From Polymorphobacter megasporae (GTDB taxonomy: Bacteria; Pseudomonadota; Alphaproteobacteria; Sphingomonadales; Sphingomonadaceae), in the NCBI RefSeq assembly GCF_018982885.2, contig NZ_CP081849.1, positions 806,001 through 870,000 of the forward strand: DNA of 64,000 nucleotides. Reading direction: 5' to 3'. Position numbers and translations under genes: made by a program. A model generated the notes under the pieces. The model was given only the letters and a program-made list of their open reading frames with translations. It was not told where the DNA came from and ran no database searches. This document shows, in pieces, positions 17,337 to 27,371 of this stretch (its first letter is position 1; each line of letters begins with the position of its first letter).

Positions 17337-17513
17337 CTGGGATGCCCCAAGTCTTTGTCCCAATCTCTAGCCATAGATAGCAATGGTGCGGCTCGGTGCA
17401 ACGCCACGCGCACCTGGTTACATCGCGGCGACGCCAATCTGTTTGGCACCAGGAACCGCGTCAATTGGGCTGGCGCCAGAAGCTGGGTCCATCTCGTATT
17501 TTAAAAGCCGCTT

Positions 17514-17751
17514 TTGTTCTTCGGTCTCGGTCTCGGCGAGAACGAGGTGTTTATGCGCTGGCTGCTGATCGAGCGGGCGCGCTACTTCCGCAAATTCCCG
17601 AAACGTACGCACCCCGCCTGGTACATCTATACCCTTGACAAGAAGGACGATCGCGAGGACGCGAAAGCTCTTCTTCCTCGAAGGCATCGGCATCACCTGT
17701 TTGCAAGTTGGTTATGCCGCCATCTACGAAAATGCCGCCTGGGGACGTTGA
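17514..17751 (+). pseudogene. frameshifted remnant of an unknown gene
   Basis: The plus-strand frame reads MRWLLIERARYFRKFPKRTH, then PAWYIYTLDKKDDREDAK. Near 17668 a one-base shift leads to KLFFLEGIGITCLQVGYAAI followed by YENAAWGR and a stop at 17749-17751. Third-position GC is high in both halves, as in real genes of this genome. The 5' end is unclear. No family is recognised. A minus-strand frame over the same bases has poor codon use. Confidence 0.4.
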
Positions 17752-17860
17752 GAACGAGTATCGAAGGGCCGGGAAAGAGGGGAAAGGCCTTCCCCTGCGG
17801 TCGAGCCCGGTCTCGCCCTACCCCTTCTGCGAGGGATGCCCCGCAACGCCCCCTATCGGC

Positions 17861-20800
17861 TCAGGCTTGCGATATCTGGCCGATCGTTTGCTGGGCCGTC
17901 CCCGCGCCAGCGGCCGCCTCGACCCGCAGCTCAAGATCGTGCGCCTCGGCAACGCCGACCCCGACAAGCTGCCCCAGCACCCTGTCGATGCGGGTGCGCG
18001 AGGGATGCGTCGGCGCGAGCAACGACGGGTCCTCGATTGTCGCAGCCTCGAACCAATGAACGACCTTACGGCCGATCCCGGTACTGATCCACAAGCCGGC
18101 GCCTTGGGTCCGTCCGAACCACGCCTCGGCGGCCTCCAGCAAGAAATCGAGATGTCGCGCGCGCGGCGCGACCAGGAGCAGGTTCATCGTGCACAAGGCG
18201 ACAAAGGTAGTCGGGCCTCCCGCTAGCATCGGGCGCATCACGTCCAGCATCGGATCAACCCGATCGAACAACGCGACCGGTAAATAGCTGTGCGTCCCGT
18301 TGAGCGGATCATGGGTGTTGAGTAGCATCTTGGCGATAATGCCACCGCTCTCCATGTCGATCCGCGCGCTCGCCGGATCACCGGCATGCGTCCAGCGGTT
18401 GAGCGTCGTCACGCGCGCCACCAGCCGGGCGCGTACCGCAGCCGGCCGATCGGCGGACCGTTGCGGATCGTTGAAGTACAGCGCGTCGACCGCGTGCATG
18501 ATTTTCTGCGCGACGTCACCAAACGGCTCGTCTGGCAGCTCGGCCACCAAGGTCATGTCGCAATCGAATGCCGAATCCGACTCATCGATCAGACGCTCGG
18601 CAAACAGCGCAGAATAGTGCACATTCCAGTCATGCGGGTCGCGGTCGATCTCGATATCGACCGGCAAGCCATGTCCGTTCATGCGCGCCGTCCAAGCAGC
18701 ATAGGCATCAATCACATCCCGGCGCCACGGCACCGTATCTTTTGGTGCGGTCTGGATCATGCACAGCCACTGCGCAGCCGCCCGGCTGTCGACATGGATG
18801 ATCGAGGCCGGCTCGGCGACGGCGGTCTCCGCCGCGTCGTCAGCGTCGAATTCCTCCGGTGTCACTGGACTGGGCACTCGAATCCGCGAGCCGCGGCGCA
18901 GATGCGGGCGTTCGTCGGGCCATTCCGGCCAGGACGGCTCATCGGCCCCTTCGAGCCAGGCGATCTCTGCCGTCACCGCCGCGTCAATCGCTGCGGCCCG
19001 CGCCTCGCCAAATTGCGCCTGTTCGACGGCATCCTCTTCCTCATAGCTTTCCCAGCGCCACGTCATGCTCGCGAGCGCGGCGCGCATGGCCATCTTGAAC
19101 AGTCTTGGATCGGTGCCCAGAACCCGCTCCAGTCCTGTCGAAAAGGCCACCGCTGCAGCGCGGTCCTTTCGCGTCGCGAGCCGCACCAGCGCGTCGCGAT
19201 CCGCGCTGCCGCTCTTGCGCGCCCAAAGATGGATCAGCGCGAGGGTCGCGATCGCTGGCCGGTTGAAGCGGAGCGTGTCCTGTGATCCGCCACCCCGGTC
19301 CGACTTCTCCTGCAGCGCGATGTCGATGACGTGCCGGACCCAAGCTTCATGCGTTTCCAGCAACGCATCGTCCCCGTCGCGGGCGACCAGCAAGGCGGTG
19401 GTGATCAGCCGGGTCGAGCGCGATTTAAGCGAATCCGTATCGCTGTCATCCGGCACGCCGCCCTCGGCATAGGCGACGGCCTCGCGCGCCGTTGCGCAGG
19501 TCGCGTACTGTCCAGCGCCGTCGATCGCGAGACTGATGCGCGATTCGATCTCGGTCGATCGCACGAAGTCAACGCGCTTCGATTCCATCGCTATCAGATG
19601 GGCGGCTTCGTCCGGTGGCGACTGATAGGCCAGCTTGCCGTCGCCCGCATCGGTCCAGTTGGACCGCTGCAGCATGTTGTTCGCAAAGCGTGCGATGAAG
19701 CGCGTGTCGCTCCACTTAGAATACGCCTCGTACGGCTCCAGCTGCGCGACGGCTGTACCTAGCTGCCCGCGCAAGCGGTTTGCGACGGTATCGTCGCCCA
19801 AATAATAGGGGACGATGTCGAACAGCGAGGCACCTCGCGACAGCCGCGCCTTCAGGTCAGCGAGCCGAACGGTGCCTGCGGGCTCGTTGCCAATCGTCAG
19901 CCGGTCAAGTGAGCCCATTTGGTCGTGCGATTGACGGATACGGTCCGTTGCCAGCAGCTCGGGATCGGCGATGAACGGCGCGAGCGCGTCGCGCCCTACG
20001 CCGAAATGCGATAGGAACACGTCGATCGCGACCAGCAGATAGGCGGCGCAGCTGCCCTCAGGCCCGAGGACATCGGCCAGCACCGCGTCGACGGGCGCGC
20101 CGTCGTCCAATCGTTTCTGGCTCCAGGCCTCGAGCGCCTTCAGGCCGGACGCGGCCGAATATTCATGGCTCTGGTCGCGCGACCAGAAATAGGTGTTGCG
20201 CCAGGGAAATAAGCGTGGCGCACCGCCGACCTCGACCGTGAACCCATCGTCGCCGGGTTCGCGCCCGTCGCTGTTGAACGCGACGACCGCCGCCACCAGC
20301 ATGCGGATCAGCTTCAGCCCTTCCGCCGGGTCAGCCTCGAGCAGGTCGAGAAATGGCGGCTGCGCGGGTGACGCCGGCAAATAATCGCTATCAGCAAAGG
20401 TGAACGCGCGCTCCATCGACCGATCGCGGCGGCGAGGCCGCTCGCGTTTCTCGATCAGGCTCGTCAGGATCAGTGAGGCGAGCTCGGCCGGTGCAACCGG
20501 GGCGATCACCTTCGAGAAAGGGCGGAGCTCCTTGACCTTATAACTGTCCCGTTCCCCGCTGATCGCGGTCAAATAGGCTTTCAGCTCATCCGGGGCGAAC
20601 TCACCAAGGAGGAGCGCCATCAGCCGAAGCTTGTCGACCGCGGCGCGACGCGCGTCCATGAACGATCGGAACAGGCTGCGCTCGCCGGGTATCGTGACCG
20701 TGGCATCGCGCACGTCGAGTTGCCGCAGCCAGCCGAACAGCAACACCGCCGTTGGTTGGGCAAGCGGGCGCACGACCTTGAGGAAGTAGAGCTGGACCTG

Positions 20801-23029
20801 AACGAGGTCGGCCACCGCCCCGATCGCCGCAATCGGAATCTCGGCAGAATGGGCAAGGACCCATCGCAGGACGAGGGTTGCCGAGCCGGTGATGTCGGTG
20901 CGGAACGAGCGTGGAAGATCGACCTTCGTTCCGTCTGGCTGGACCATCAGGTCGGTCGTCGCCACAGTCTCGACCGCCACGATCGTCGTGATTAGCTCGA
21001 CCAGCAGCGCAGCGTCGTCGGCCAGCAGGGCCGCGCTGCCTTTGCCCAAAAGCTCGAACCCGGCCTCCGACCGAACGGCGGCGAGCAGCGCCTGACGCCG
21101 CCACGAACCATGTGCGCCATGCGGCGACAATCGCGTGAGCAGGTCGATCCAACCGGCGCAATCCGCCCCGCCCTCCAGCGTCAGGCGAGCAGCGAACTCG
21201 ATCCCGCGTGCGATGCTCGCCGACACCGGCAGGCTCAGATCGAGCGCGGCAACCCGCTCAAGATCCTCAGCGAGATAATTGCCGATCGCCCAGTCGCGTA
21301 GCACGTCATGATAAAAGGCGAGCTGGTCGCGTCTGACCTCGCGCAACGACTGCGCGCTGAGCAAATGCGACCGCGCCGTCGAATCAACGCGGACCTCGAT
21401 GCCGGTGGTTTCTAACAAAGCACGGTCCGCAAGTTCGGCGAGGAGTCGCTGCGCCGCCCGCACATCGCCTGACGCGGCCCCATCGGCGCTCGTCCACCAG
21501 AGACGGGCGAGCGCGGCCTCGGTCCGAATCTTCGTCGCGCTCGGGATCTTCAGGAGCCGGGACAGGCGGTAAAGATTACGCGCCAAGGGGGCGGCTGGAT
21601 GGGCGGGGTCGAGTAGCACGCGAAGTGCAGGTGCCTGATTAACGAGGATCGCCACCTCGTCGTCGGACAGCGCCCCCACCTGAACCGGATGGACACCGCC
21701 GAAGGACGACACAATCTGGTCATCGAGCCAAGGCTCGACGTCCGTACTTCCGGCGGTGCGGGTCGTAGCGATCACTGAAAAGCCAGGGATCGCGCTCGCC
21801 GCCCGCAACAGCTCACTGATCGTGCGCTGCCGTCCGGTGTCATCGAACATGTCGATGCCATCGATGAACAATACCGCGCCGCCGCTTGCGGCAAGGTCGG
21901 TCAGGAAGTCCCTCGCCGTGCCCGGAATGCCCAGAGTATTGGCAAAGGAGAGCCATCCGCCACCAGGCGTCGCATCGCGGTCGAGCACGATGATCGGTGC
22001 CAGGCGCGAGACACGTTCGGCGACGTGCCGCAACACCCAGGACTTGCCAACGCCGGTATCGCCGCGGACCTCGATATAGCGATGCGCTTCCGACGCTTCG
22101 TCGAGGGCGGCGACCGCCTCCAGGCGCGGCAGGGTGACGCCCGCGACGCTGGTGCCGATATGCGCGAGCGTGTTGGTCGCCATCTCCGCGAGCCTGACGC
22201 GCGCTGGACCGTAGTCACGGTCTCCATCGAGGCGAAACCCAGCTTCGGCCAGATTGGCCTTCAGCGCAGACCCGTCAATCTCGCCCCCGGTGGTGCCGGT
22301 CTTGATCGACAGATCGACGAGACGGCTCCACAGCGCGTCCGCACGGGCGAGATCGTCTGCGGCGAGCGCTTGGCGGGCGAGCGCCTGCCCATAGAGGCGG
22401 GCAACCGGCGCGCTCGCTTCGAAATCGAATTCGAGGATTAGCATCCGCCGCAGCCGCAGCCAGATAACCTCGTCTTCATCGGCGATGCCGCCGGCGATCA
22501 GGTTGGCGCGCGTCGTCGCGACGAAATCGCGCATGTCCTGATTGGCTACGCCCTTGGCAGCGATCCGGTCGAAGAATTCTGCCGCCGTCGTCGCCGTCCG
22601 CGCCCATTTTAGCACGTCCTGATAGGCGCCCGATATCTTGCGGCTTGTACGCTGGGTCGCGATTCCGAGCAGATGCCGCTCCACCGGGACGTTCTTGACC
22701 ATGCTTGCCGCAATCTGCAGCGCGACGTCCTTGTAGACGGCGTCGCCGGGCGAGAATGTGATGTCGCGCTTCGACTGAATCTCGAGGATGAAATCGCCGG
22801 CAATCCCAACGCCGTTGATGACGAGATCGTCAAGCGTGAAGCCTTGCTCAACCCCCTGGAACCGCACACTCACGATGCGCGCCTCGGGCAGCCCCGGCGC
22901 GCGGTTGCCACTCAGCAGCGCTAGAAGATACAGCGCGCCGAGCTCGCCCTCGAGATACGCGCCCGCTGCCCCGCGCGATGCCGGGCTGGATCCATGTTCG
23001 ACTGTCTCTGGCGTCCCCTCTGTTCTCAT
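17861..23029 (-). CDS. Avs-like nuclease-STAND NTPase
   Basis: A 1722-aa protein. Residues about 25-180 form a PD-(D/E)XK-like domain (FTLDDLVI, then DFILEIQSKRD with E-x-Q-S-K). Walker A is GDTGVGKS (323-330), Walker B is AVLFIDGIDMFDD (385-397), and a sensor-like VIATTRT follows at 419-425. FYHDVLRDWAIGNYL (572-586) is typical of the STAND winged-helix region. The remaining 1100 residues are helical repeats suited to target sensing. This architecture matches antiviral STAND NTPases (Avs), which bind conserved phage proteins and activate an N-terminal nuclease. ATG 23029 (MRTEGTPE) is preferred over TTG 23068. It is a single long gene with its own upstream spacer. Confidence 0.82.
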   Translation of the reverse strand: MRTEGTPETVEHGSSPASRGAAGAYLEGELGALYLLALLSGNRAPGLPEARIVSVRFQGVEQGFTLDDLVINGVGIAGDFILEIQSKRDITFSPGDAVYKDVALQIAASMVKNVPVERHLLGIATQRTSRKISGAYQDVLKWARTATTAAEFFDRIAAKGVANQDMRDFVATTRANLIAGGIADEDEVIWLRLRRMLILEFDFEASAPVARLYGQALARQALAADDLARADALWSRLVDLSIKTGTTGGEIDGSALKANLAEAGFRLDGDRDYGPARVRLAEMATNTLAHIGTSVAGVTLPRLEAVAALDEASEAHRYIEVRGDTGVGKSWVLRHVAERVSRLAPIIVLDRDATPGGGWLSFANTLGIPGTARDFLTDLAASGGAVLFIDGIDMFDDTGRQRTISELLRAASAIPGFSVIATTRTAGSTDVEPWLDDQIVSSFGGVHPVQVGALSDDEVAILVNQAPALRVLLDPAHPAAPLARNLYRLSRLLKIPSATKIRTEAALARLWWTSADGAASGDVRAAQRLLAELADRALLETTGIEVRVDSTARSHLLSAQSLREVRRDQLAFYHDVLRDWAIGNYLAEDLERVAALDLSLPVSASIARGIEFAARLTLEGGADCAGWIDLLTRLSPHGAHGSWRRQALLAAVRSEAGFELLGKGSAALLADDAALLVELITTIVAVETVATTDLMVQPDGTKVDLPRSFRTDITGSATLVLRWVLAHSAEIPIAAIGAVADLVQVQLYFLKVVRPLAQPTAVLLFGWLRQLDVRDATVTIPGERSLFRSFMDARRAAVDKLRLMALLLGEFAPDELKAYLTAISGERDSYKVKELRPFSKVIAPVAPAELASLILTSLIEKRERPRRRDRSMERAFTFADSDYLPASPAQPPFLDLLEADPAEGLKLIRMLVAAVVAFNSDGREPGDDGFTVEVGGAPRLFPWRNTYFWSRDQSHEYSAASGLKALEAWSQKRLDDGAPVDAVLADVLGPEGSCAAYLLVAIDVFLSHFGVGRDALAPFIADPELLATDRIRQSHDQMGSLDRLTIGNEPAGTVRLADLKARLSRGASLFDIVPYYLGDDTVANRLRGQLGTAVAQLEPYEAYSKWSDTRFIARFANNMLQRSNWTDAGDGKLAYQSPPDEAAHLIAMESKRVDFVRSTEIESRISLAIDGAGQYATCATAREAVAYAEGGVPDDSDTDSLKSRSTRLITTALLVARDGDDALLETHEAWVRHVIDIALQEKSDRGGGSQDTLRFNRPAIATLALIHLWARKSGSADRDALVRLATRKDRAAAVAFSTGLERVLGTDPRLFKMAMRAALASMTWRWESYEEEDAVEQAQFGEARAAAIDAAVTAEIAWLEGADEPSWPEWPDERPHLRRGSRIRVPSPVTPEEFDADDAAETAVAEPASIIHVDSRAAAQWLCMIQTAPKDTVPWRRDVIDAYAAWTARMNGHGLPVDIEIDRDPHDWNVHYSALFAERLIDESDSAFDCDMTLVAELPDEPFGDVAQKIMHAVDALYFNDPQRSADRPAAVRARLVARVTTLNRWTHAGDPASARIDMESGGIIAKMLLNTHDPLNGTHSYLPVALFDRVDPMLDVMRPMLAGGPTTFVALCTMNLLLVAPRARHLDFLLEAAEAWFGRTQGAGLWISTGIGRKVVHWFEAATIEDPSLLAPTHPSRTRIDRVLGQLVGVGVAEAHDLELRVEAAAGAGTAQQTIGQISQA

Positions 23030-23608
23030 CGATACGATGTGAGAACGATCGTGCGCGGGTTCAAGCAAAGGAGGGTCATTCAGCAGTCTATTGGGTCCGG
23101 CATGTATCTACAAACCCCGTGCACCAGCGGGTCGTCTCCCGGCGGTTTTCCCCGCAGTTCGGCATGAAGTTCAAACGCATGGAAATTCACGTTTACCAAG
23201 CGCGATCACGTGAACTTTGCGATCCGGCACATCGGGCCCCCTGACGGTAGTGAACGGACGACCGCTTCCGGGCTCGTGCATCGGGCCACTGAATGGTCGT
23301 GATTGGGCGCGAAGCCACCGCGACGGGAAATCTGAAGGAACGACCGTGTGTGGACGCCCCGATGGATGCAAGAGGTTTTTTGAGGGCATGGTTGCGCGGG
23401 TTCAGGTGCTTCCGTGTGTCCGGCCTTTTGATGCAGCCATCATCACGGCTGCTGGCCTGTATGGAGATCGCGGATCGGGTCCAGACCGCTTTTGCGCGCT
23501 CGAGGCGCTCGGACAGTTCACTGGTTTTCCCGACCCCGTCTACTGACCGTTGCGCCATACCTCTCTACTGACCTTACCTTGCGTCCCTGACGCCTCGAGC
23601 CGTGGCGG
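23030..23608. other. intergenic region between the STAND gene and IS110
   Basis: About 580 bases with only overlapping short frames and no recognisable product. Parts (about 23200-23350) resemble the GC-rich degenerate intergenic sequence seen elsewhere in the window. The promoter of the STAND gene should lie near 23030-23100. Confidence 0.35.
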
Positions 23609-24634
23609 CTACACCGCCGCGGCCGGAGCTCTGTAGGATCCGCCGTGCGCCATTAGCGCCCAGACGATCCTCGCCATCTTGTTGGCCAACGCAACGGTGA
23701 CCAGCATGCGCGGCTTGCGCGCCAGCATGCCGGCCAGCCAGGCACTGGCCTTGTCGGGATTGCGCGCCGCGACCTTGGTCGCCGAGCTCGCGCCGAGGAT
23801 CAGCAGCCGTCGCAGACTGCGCTCGCCCATCTTGGTTGTTCGTCCGAGCCGTTCCTTGCCGCCGCTGGAGTGCTGCCTCGGGACGAGGCCCAGCCAGGCG
23901 GCAAAGTCGCGGCCGCGACGGAAGGTGCTCGCCGCCGGAGCCAACGCCACCAGTGCGGTCGCGATGACTGGACCGACGCCAGGTATGGTCATCAAACGTT
24001 GCGCCACCGGGTCTGCCTTTGCCCGGGCCGCGATCTCGCGGTCGAGGAGAGCGATCTGCGCCTGTAGTGCTTGCAGGCTCTGTGCGATGACGACCAGCAC
24101 CGGCCGCGCTTCGGCCGGGATGTCGGATGCAGGATCGCCGACAATCTCGACCAGCTTGCCAACGTGTCCGACACCTTGGCGCACGACATAGCCGAACTCG
24201 GTGAGATGCCCGCGCAAGGCGTTGATCAGCTGGGTGCGCTGGCGCACGAGAATGTCGCGCGTGCGGAACACCACGGCCGAGGCCTGCTGCGCCGCGCTCT
24301 TGCCCCGGACGAAGCGCATCGTCGGGCGCTGCGCCGCTTCGCAGATCGCCTCCGCGTCGGCCATGTCGTTCTTCTGCCGCTTCACGAACGGCTTCACATA
24401 CGCCGGCGGGATGAGCCGGGTGTCGTGGCCCAGGGTGGCGATCTCGCGGGCCCAATAGTGCGCGCTCGCGCACGCCTCCATCGCCACCACGCACCGCGGC
24501 AACGTCGCGAAGAACCCCAACACCTGATCCCGCCGTAGCTTCTTACGAATCAACACGGCACCGCCCGAATCCGAGCCGTGAACCTGGAAAACCGACTTGG
24601 CCAGATCGATGCCGACTGTGCTAACCTCGCTCAC
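23609..24634 (-). CDS. IS110 family transposase
   Basis: A 341-aa DEDD transposase. The N-terminal RuvC-like domain has GIDLAKSVFQVHG (first Asp), CVVAMEACASAHYWARE (Glu) and KNDMADAEAICEAA (Asp pair). The C-terminal Tnp20 domain has IPGVGPVIATAL and QHSSGGKERLGR with the serine nucleophile region. GTG 24634 is chosen because a strong AAGGAGG lies 5 nt upstream; a longer ATG frame from 24706 covers this ribosome site. It appears intact. IS110 elements lack long terminal repeats, so the element ends are not defined. In many IS110 elements a structured guide RNA lies beside the gene; I cannot identify one with certainty here. Confidence 0.93.
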   Translation of the reverse strand: MSEVSTVGIDLAKSVFQVHGSDSGGAVLIRKKLRRDQVLGFFATLPRCVVAMEACASAHYWAREIATLGHDTRLIPPAYVKPFVKRQKNDMADAEAICEAAQRPTMRFVRGKSAAQQASAVVFRTRDILVRQRTQLINALRGHLTEFGYVVRQGVGHVGKLVEIVGDPASDIPAEARPVLVVIAQSLQALQAQIALLDREIAARAKADPVAQRLMTIPGVGPVIATALVALAPAASTFRRGRDFAAWLGLVPRQHSSGGKERLGRTTKMGERSLRRLLILGASSATKVAARNPDKASAWLAGMLARKPRMLVTVALANKMARIVWALMAHGGSYRAPAAAV

Positions 24635-24713
24635 GGACGCCTCCTTCAGTGGTGATGAACACCTCCACTCTGGCACATTGATGCCGTCAGGGGGCGTCCA
24701 CCCCATCGCTTTT

Positions 24714-24761
24714 GGGCAGATCGGCAGCGATCTTGTGCGGCCGAAAATGGGCGCGTAGCTG
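24714..24761 (+). repeat. dispersed intergenic repeat, copy A
   Basis: This 48-base stretch (core GCGGCCGAAAATGGGCGCG) matches the reverse complement of 58972-59019 at roughly three quarters or more of positions. Both copies lie between genes. It may be part of a degenerate sphingomonad intergenic element. Confidence 0.55.
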
Positions 24762-24846
24762 CCGTTGCCGCCTTATCAGCGAACGATTGCTTTCGCTCGC
24801 TACGAGCCAGAAAGCGGCCGTTCCACCTTCCCACTTAAAGACGACA

Positions 24847-26067
24847 CTATCGCACATCCTTCCCGCTCATCATCGCTTCAATAGCATCTCCGACCTTCTG
24901 CGACGCACCGATCAGGTGGGTATCATCGAGATGAGCATATCGTGCGGTCGACTTCACCGAAGCATGACCGAGCAGCTTGCCGATCATCGGCAGCGCCTCT
25001 TCGGTCATTGCGGCATGGCTGGCGAAAGTGTGCCGCAGGTCGTGGATTCGAACGCCACGAAGGCTGGCGGCATTGCGGACTCTTCTCCAACGAAAGTCGA
25101 GCATACCGGGAGTGATGCGATTTCCTGCAGGGGTAGTGAACATCCACGCCGGCTCCATCTTCCTCGATCGCGGCAGAGTGTCGATCAGCGCTCGGGCATC
25201 GTCGCCGAGCCAGACGATACGACCGCCTTTCTTGCCGTCGCGAAGACGGAGCCGGTTGCCCCGTACGTCAGGCCACTGTAGGTCGAGGATCTCGCTCTTT
25301 CGGCAACCGGTCAGCGTCAGCAGAATGATTGCGGCAGCAGCGCGCTCGTCGGTTCCATATCCGTTGGCGCGGACTGTGCCGAGCGCCGCTCCAAGCCGCT
25401 CGAGCTCGGGCACCGACAGAAAGCGCTCGCACTTGCGCCGCTTATTCCAGCGGATGCCCTGCAACGGGTTGCTGCCTTCCGCGCGGTAACCCCACGCCTC
25501 GGCCTTGACCATCATCGTGTTGAGGATGGTCATGCACTGGTTCGCCCCGCCCGGCCCGCTGATGCGGGTCGTCTCCGCGAACCAGCGCGCGACGTCGGCC
25601 CCGGTGATGGCATCGATCGTCAGACCCTCGAATGCGTCGTCGATATAGAGACGCCGGTAAACATCATAGGCCCGGCGGGTCGTCGGCTTCCATCGTGGGC
25701 TGGCTTTGGCCCAATACTCGTCGAGGAACCGCCGAAACGTCGGCGCCTGGCGCTCGCGCTTGCGCGTCGATGCCGGGTTGTTGCCGACCATCGCGTGCGC
25801 AAGCACGCGTCTGGCGACAAGCACTGCCTGCGCCTCGGACAGCACCGCTGCCGAGCCGATCGTGACCGTCCGGGACTGACCAGCCATGCGCGTCTGAGCG
25901 ACGTATATCTTCCGTCCTGAGGCATAGTGACGAAGCCCGATACCGAACAGGTTGGGGAACCATTCGGTCCGCCGCGGGCGACCGCGCGGCGGCGCTTCGC
26001 GGTCGATCGTGACGCCAATATCAGCAAGCGAGTCCGCGACGACTTGCTCGATCGTCAGCGCGTTCAT
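24847..26067 (-). CDS. tyrosine recombinase (integrase), second of a tandem pair
   Basis: A 406-aa site-specific recombinase. An N-terminal arm-binding/DUF4102-like region (WFPNLFGIGLRHYASGRKIY) is followed by a SAM-like core-binding domain (TFRRFLDEYWAKASPRWKPT). The catalytic domain has Arg in LTGCRKSEIL, HDLRHTFASHA, LLGHASVKSTARYAHL and the Tyr in ARYAH. ATG 26067 overlaps the stop of the upstream integrase by 4 nt (ATGA), indicating coupled translation. Paired integrases of this sort mark the end of an integrative element; which genes belong to it is not settled. The long upstream extension of this frame lies inside the other integrase and is rejected. Confidence 0.92.
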   Translation of the reverse strand: MNALTIEQVVADSLADIGVTIDREAPPRGRPRRTEWFPNLFGIGLRHYASGRKIYVAQTRMAGQSRTVTIGSAAVLSEAQAVLVARRVLAHAMVGNNPASTRKRERQAPTFRRFLDEYWAKASPRWKPTTRRAYDVYRRLYIDDAFEGLTIDAITGADVARWFAETTRISGPGGANQCMTILNTMMVKAEAWGYRAEGSNPLQGIRWNKRRKCERFLSVPELERLGAALGTVRANGYGTDERAAAAIILLTLTGCRKSEILDLQWPDVRGNRLRLRDGKKGGRIVWLGDDARALIDTLPRSRKMEPAWMFTTPAGNRITPGMLDFRWRRVRNAASLRGVRIHDLRHTFASHAAMTEEALPMIGKLLGHASVKSTARYAHLDDTHLIGASQKVGDAIEAMMSGKDVR

Positions 26068-27371
26068 GGCCGCAGCCCGAGGTGTTTGGCAAGCCCGCCG
26101 CAGACCCGCTCGGCAGCCTCGGCAATCGCTTCGTCGGCGAGGTGCGCGTAGCGCGCCGTCGTCTCGGGGAGAGCATGCGCGAGCAGCTTGCCGAGGCTCG
26201 CAAACGGGACCCGCGCGCGGGTAATTGCCGCAGATGCAAAGCTGTGACGGAGGTCGTGGAGGCGGACGTCGGGAAGTGCCGCCCGACGTCGCGCTGCGGC
26301 CCAATATCGCTCGACGTTGCGCGGCTTGCGCCGGGTTTTCATCGGGAAGATCAGCGCGCCGAGATCACGCGAGATTGCGGGACGAAGCGCAGCCAGAACG
26401 GCCTCGGCCTGCTCATTCAAATAGACGATCTTCGCACCCGTTTTACTGTCGTCGAGCATCAGCCGCGAGGGCTGAACCATGCGCCATTTGAGCGCCTCGA
26501 TCTCGCCCGATCGCGCGCCCGTGAAGATCAACAGCCGGACGATTGCGACGTCGAGCAAATGGTCGCTTTCGTCCGCCTCGAGCACACGCGCGAGGCGGAA
26601 ATATTCGATCGGCGACAGGAAGCGTTCGGGCAGTTCGCGTTTGTATCGCGCTATGCCGCGACACGGGTTCGAACCCTTAGGCCGGTAGCCGAGAAGCTCG
26701 GCATATTTGAACATGACTGACAGCACCGGGACCGCGCGATTAAACACGCCCGAGCGAGATTCGGCGAAGCAGTCGCGCCAGCGAACGATATCGCTCTTGG
26801 CGATCTCGGCGAGGTTCATCGCGCCGAAGAACGGCACCAGTTCGCGATGGATCGCGCCAGCCGATGTCTTCTGCGTCGAGGGTTTCCAGTGCCGGTGGTA
26901 GTCGCGCCAGAACTCGGCAACGAACGCCTCGAACGTTGGCACTTTCGGTACCTTGGCGCGCATGGGCAAACCGTCCAACGCGGCCTTAGCCAGTAGCTGT
27001 TTCGCCTGTGCCCGCGCCTCCGGCGCCTCGAGATTTTCGGTTTTGCCGAGGGTCACCCGGCGAGCCTCGCCACGGCTTCTAAACTTGACGATCCAGTTCC
27101 CGCCGACCCCGCTCTGCTTACGCAACCGGAGGCCAAACCCGACTAGCTCGTCGTCCCACAACACGCGGTCGCCCGACGCCGACCGGTAGCGCCGGCGGGC
27201 GACGGTGCCCGTCAGATGCACGTGGCTGGCATCTTTCGTCGCTACGGGTACCAAATAGCCAGCGCGGGCTTCATCCGGCGGTGGGCAAGCCATTGACGGG
27301 TCATCGCTTTCGGGGACCGCATGGCCTGAACGAGACACCGACTTCCCCTCCACTCGCACGAGTCGTGGCAT
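26064..27371 (-). CDS. tyrosine recombinase (integrase), first of a tandem pair
   Basis: A 435-aa recombinase. The N-terminal domain contains VLWDDELVGFGLRLRKQSG, typical of DUF4102-type integrases. The core-binding domain is TFEAFVAEFWRDYHRHWKPS. The catalytic residues are in FTGARSGEIEALKW, LHDLRHSFASAA, KLLAHALPETTARYAHL. ATG 27371 gives the longest product; ATG 27293 (MACPPPDE) is a realistic alternative because the first 26 residues are not conserved-looking. It is in an operon with the second integrase. The two catalytic domains differ substantially, so this is an old pair rather than a recent duplication. Confidence 0.92.
   Translation of the reverse strand: MPRLVRVEGKSVSRSGHAVPESDDPSMACPPPDEARAGYLVPVATKDASHVHLTGTVARRRYRSASGDRVLWDDELVGFGLRLRKQSGVGGNWIVKFRSRGEARRVTLGKTENLEAPEARAQAKQLLAKAALDGLPMRAKVPKVPTFEAFVAEFWRDYHRHWKPSTQKTSAGAIHRELVPFFGAMNLAEIAKSDIVRWRDCFAESRSGVFNRAVPVLSVMFKYAELLGYRPKGSNPCRGIARYKRELPERFLSPIEYFRLARVLEADESDHLLDVAIVRLLIFTGARSGEIEALKWRMVQPSRLMLDDSKTGAKIVYLNEQAEAVLAALRPAISRDLGALIFPMKTRRKPRNVERYWAAARRRAALPDVRLHDLRHSFASAAITRARVPFASLGKLLAHALPETTARYAHLADEAIAEAAERVCGGLAKHLGLRP

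Noticed and set aside
17418-17696. Minus-strand 92-codon frame
   Set aside because: Codon third positions are poor on this strand, whereas the plus-strand frame over the same bases looks coding though frameshifted.
23609-24846. Guide (bridge) RNA and exact ends of the intact IS110
   Set aside because: IS110 ends lack clear repeats and I could not define a structured RNA by eye; only the transposase is called.
26068-26304. N-terminal extension of the second integrase
   Set aside because: It lies wholly inside the other integrase; the ATGA overlap at 26067 is the natural start.
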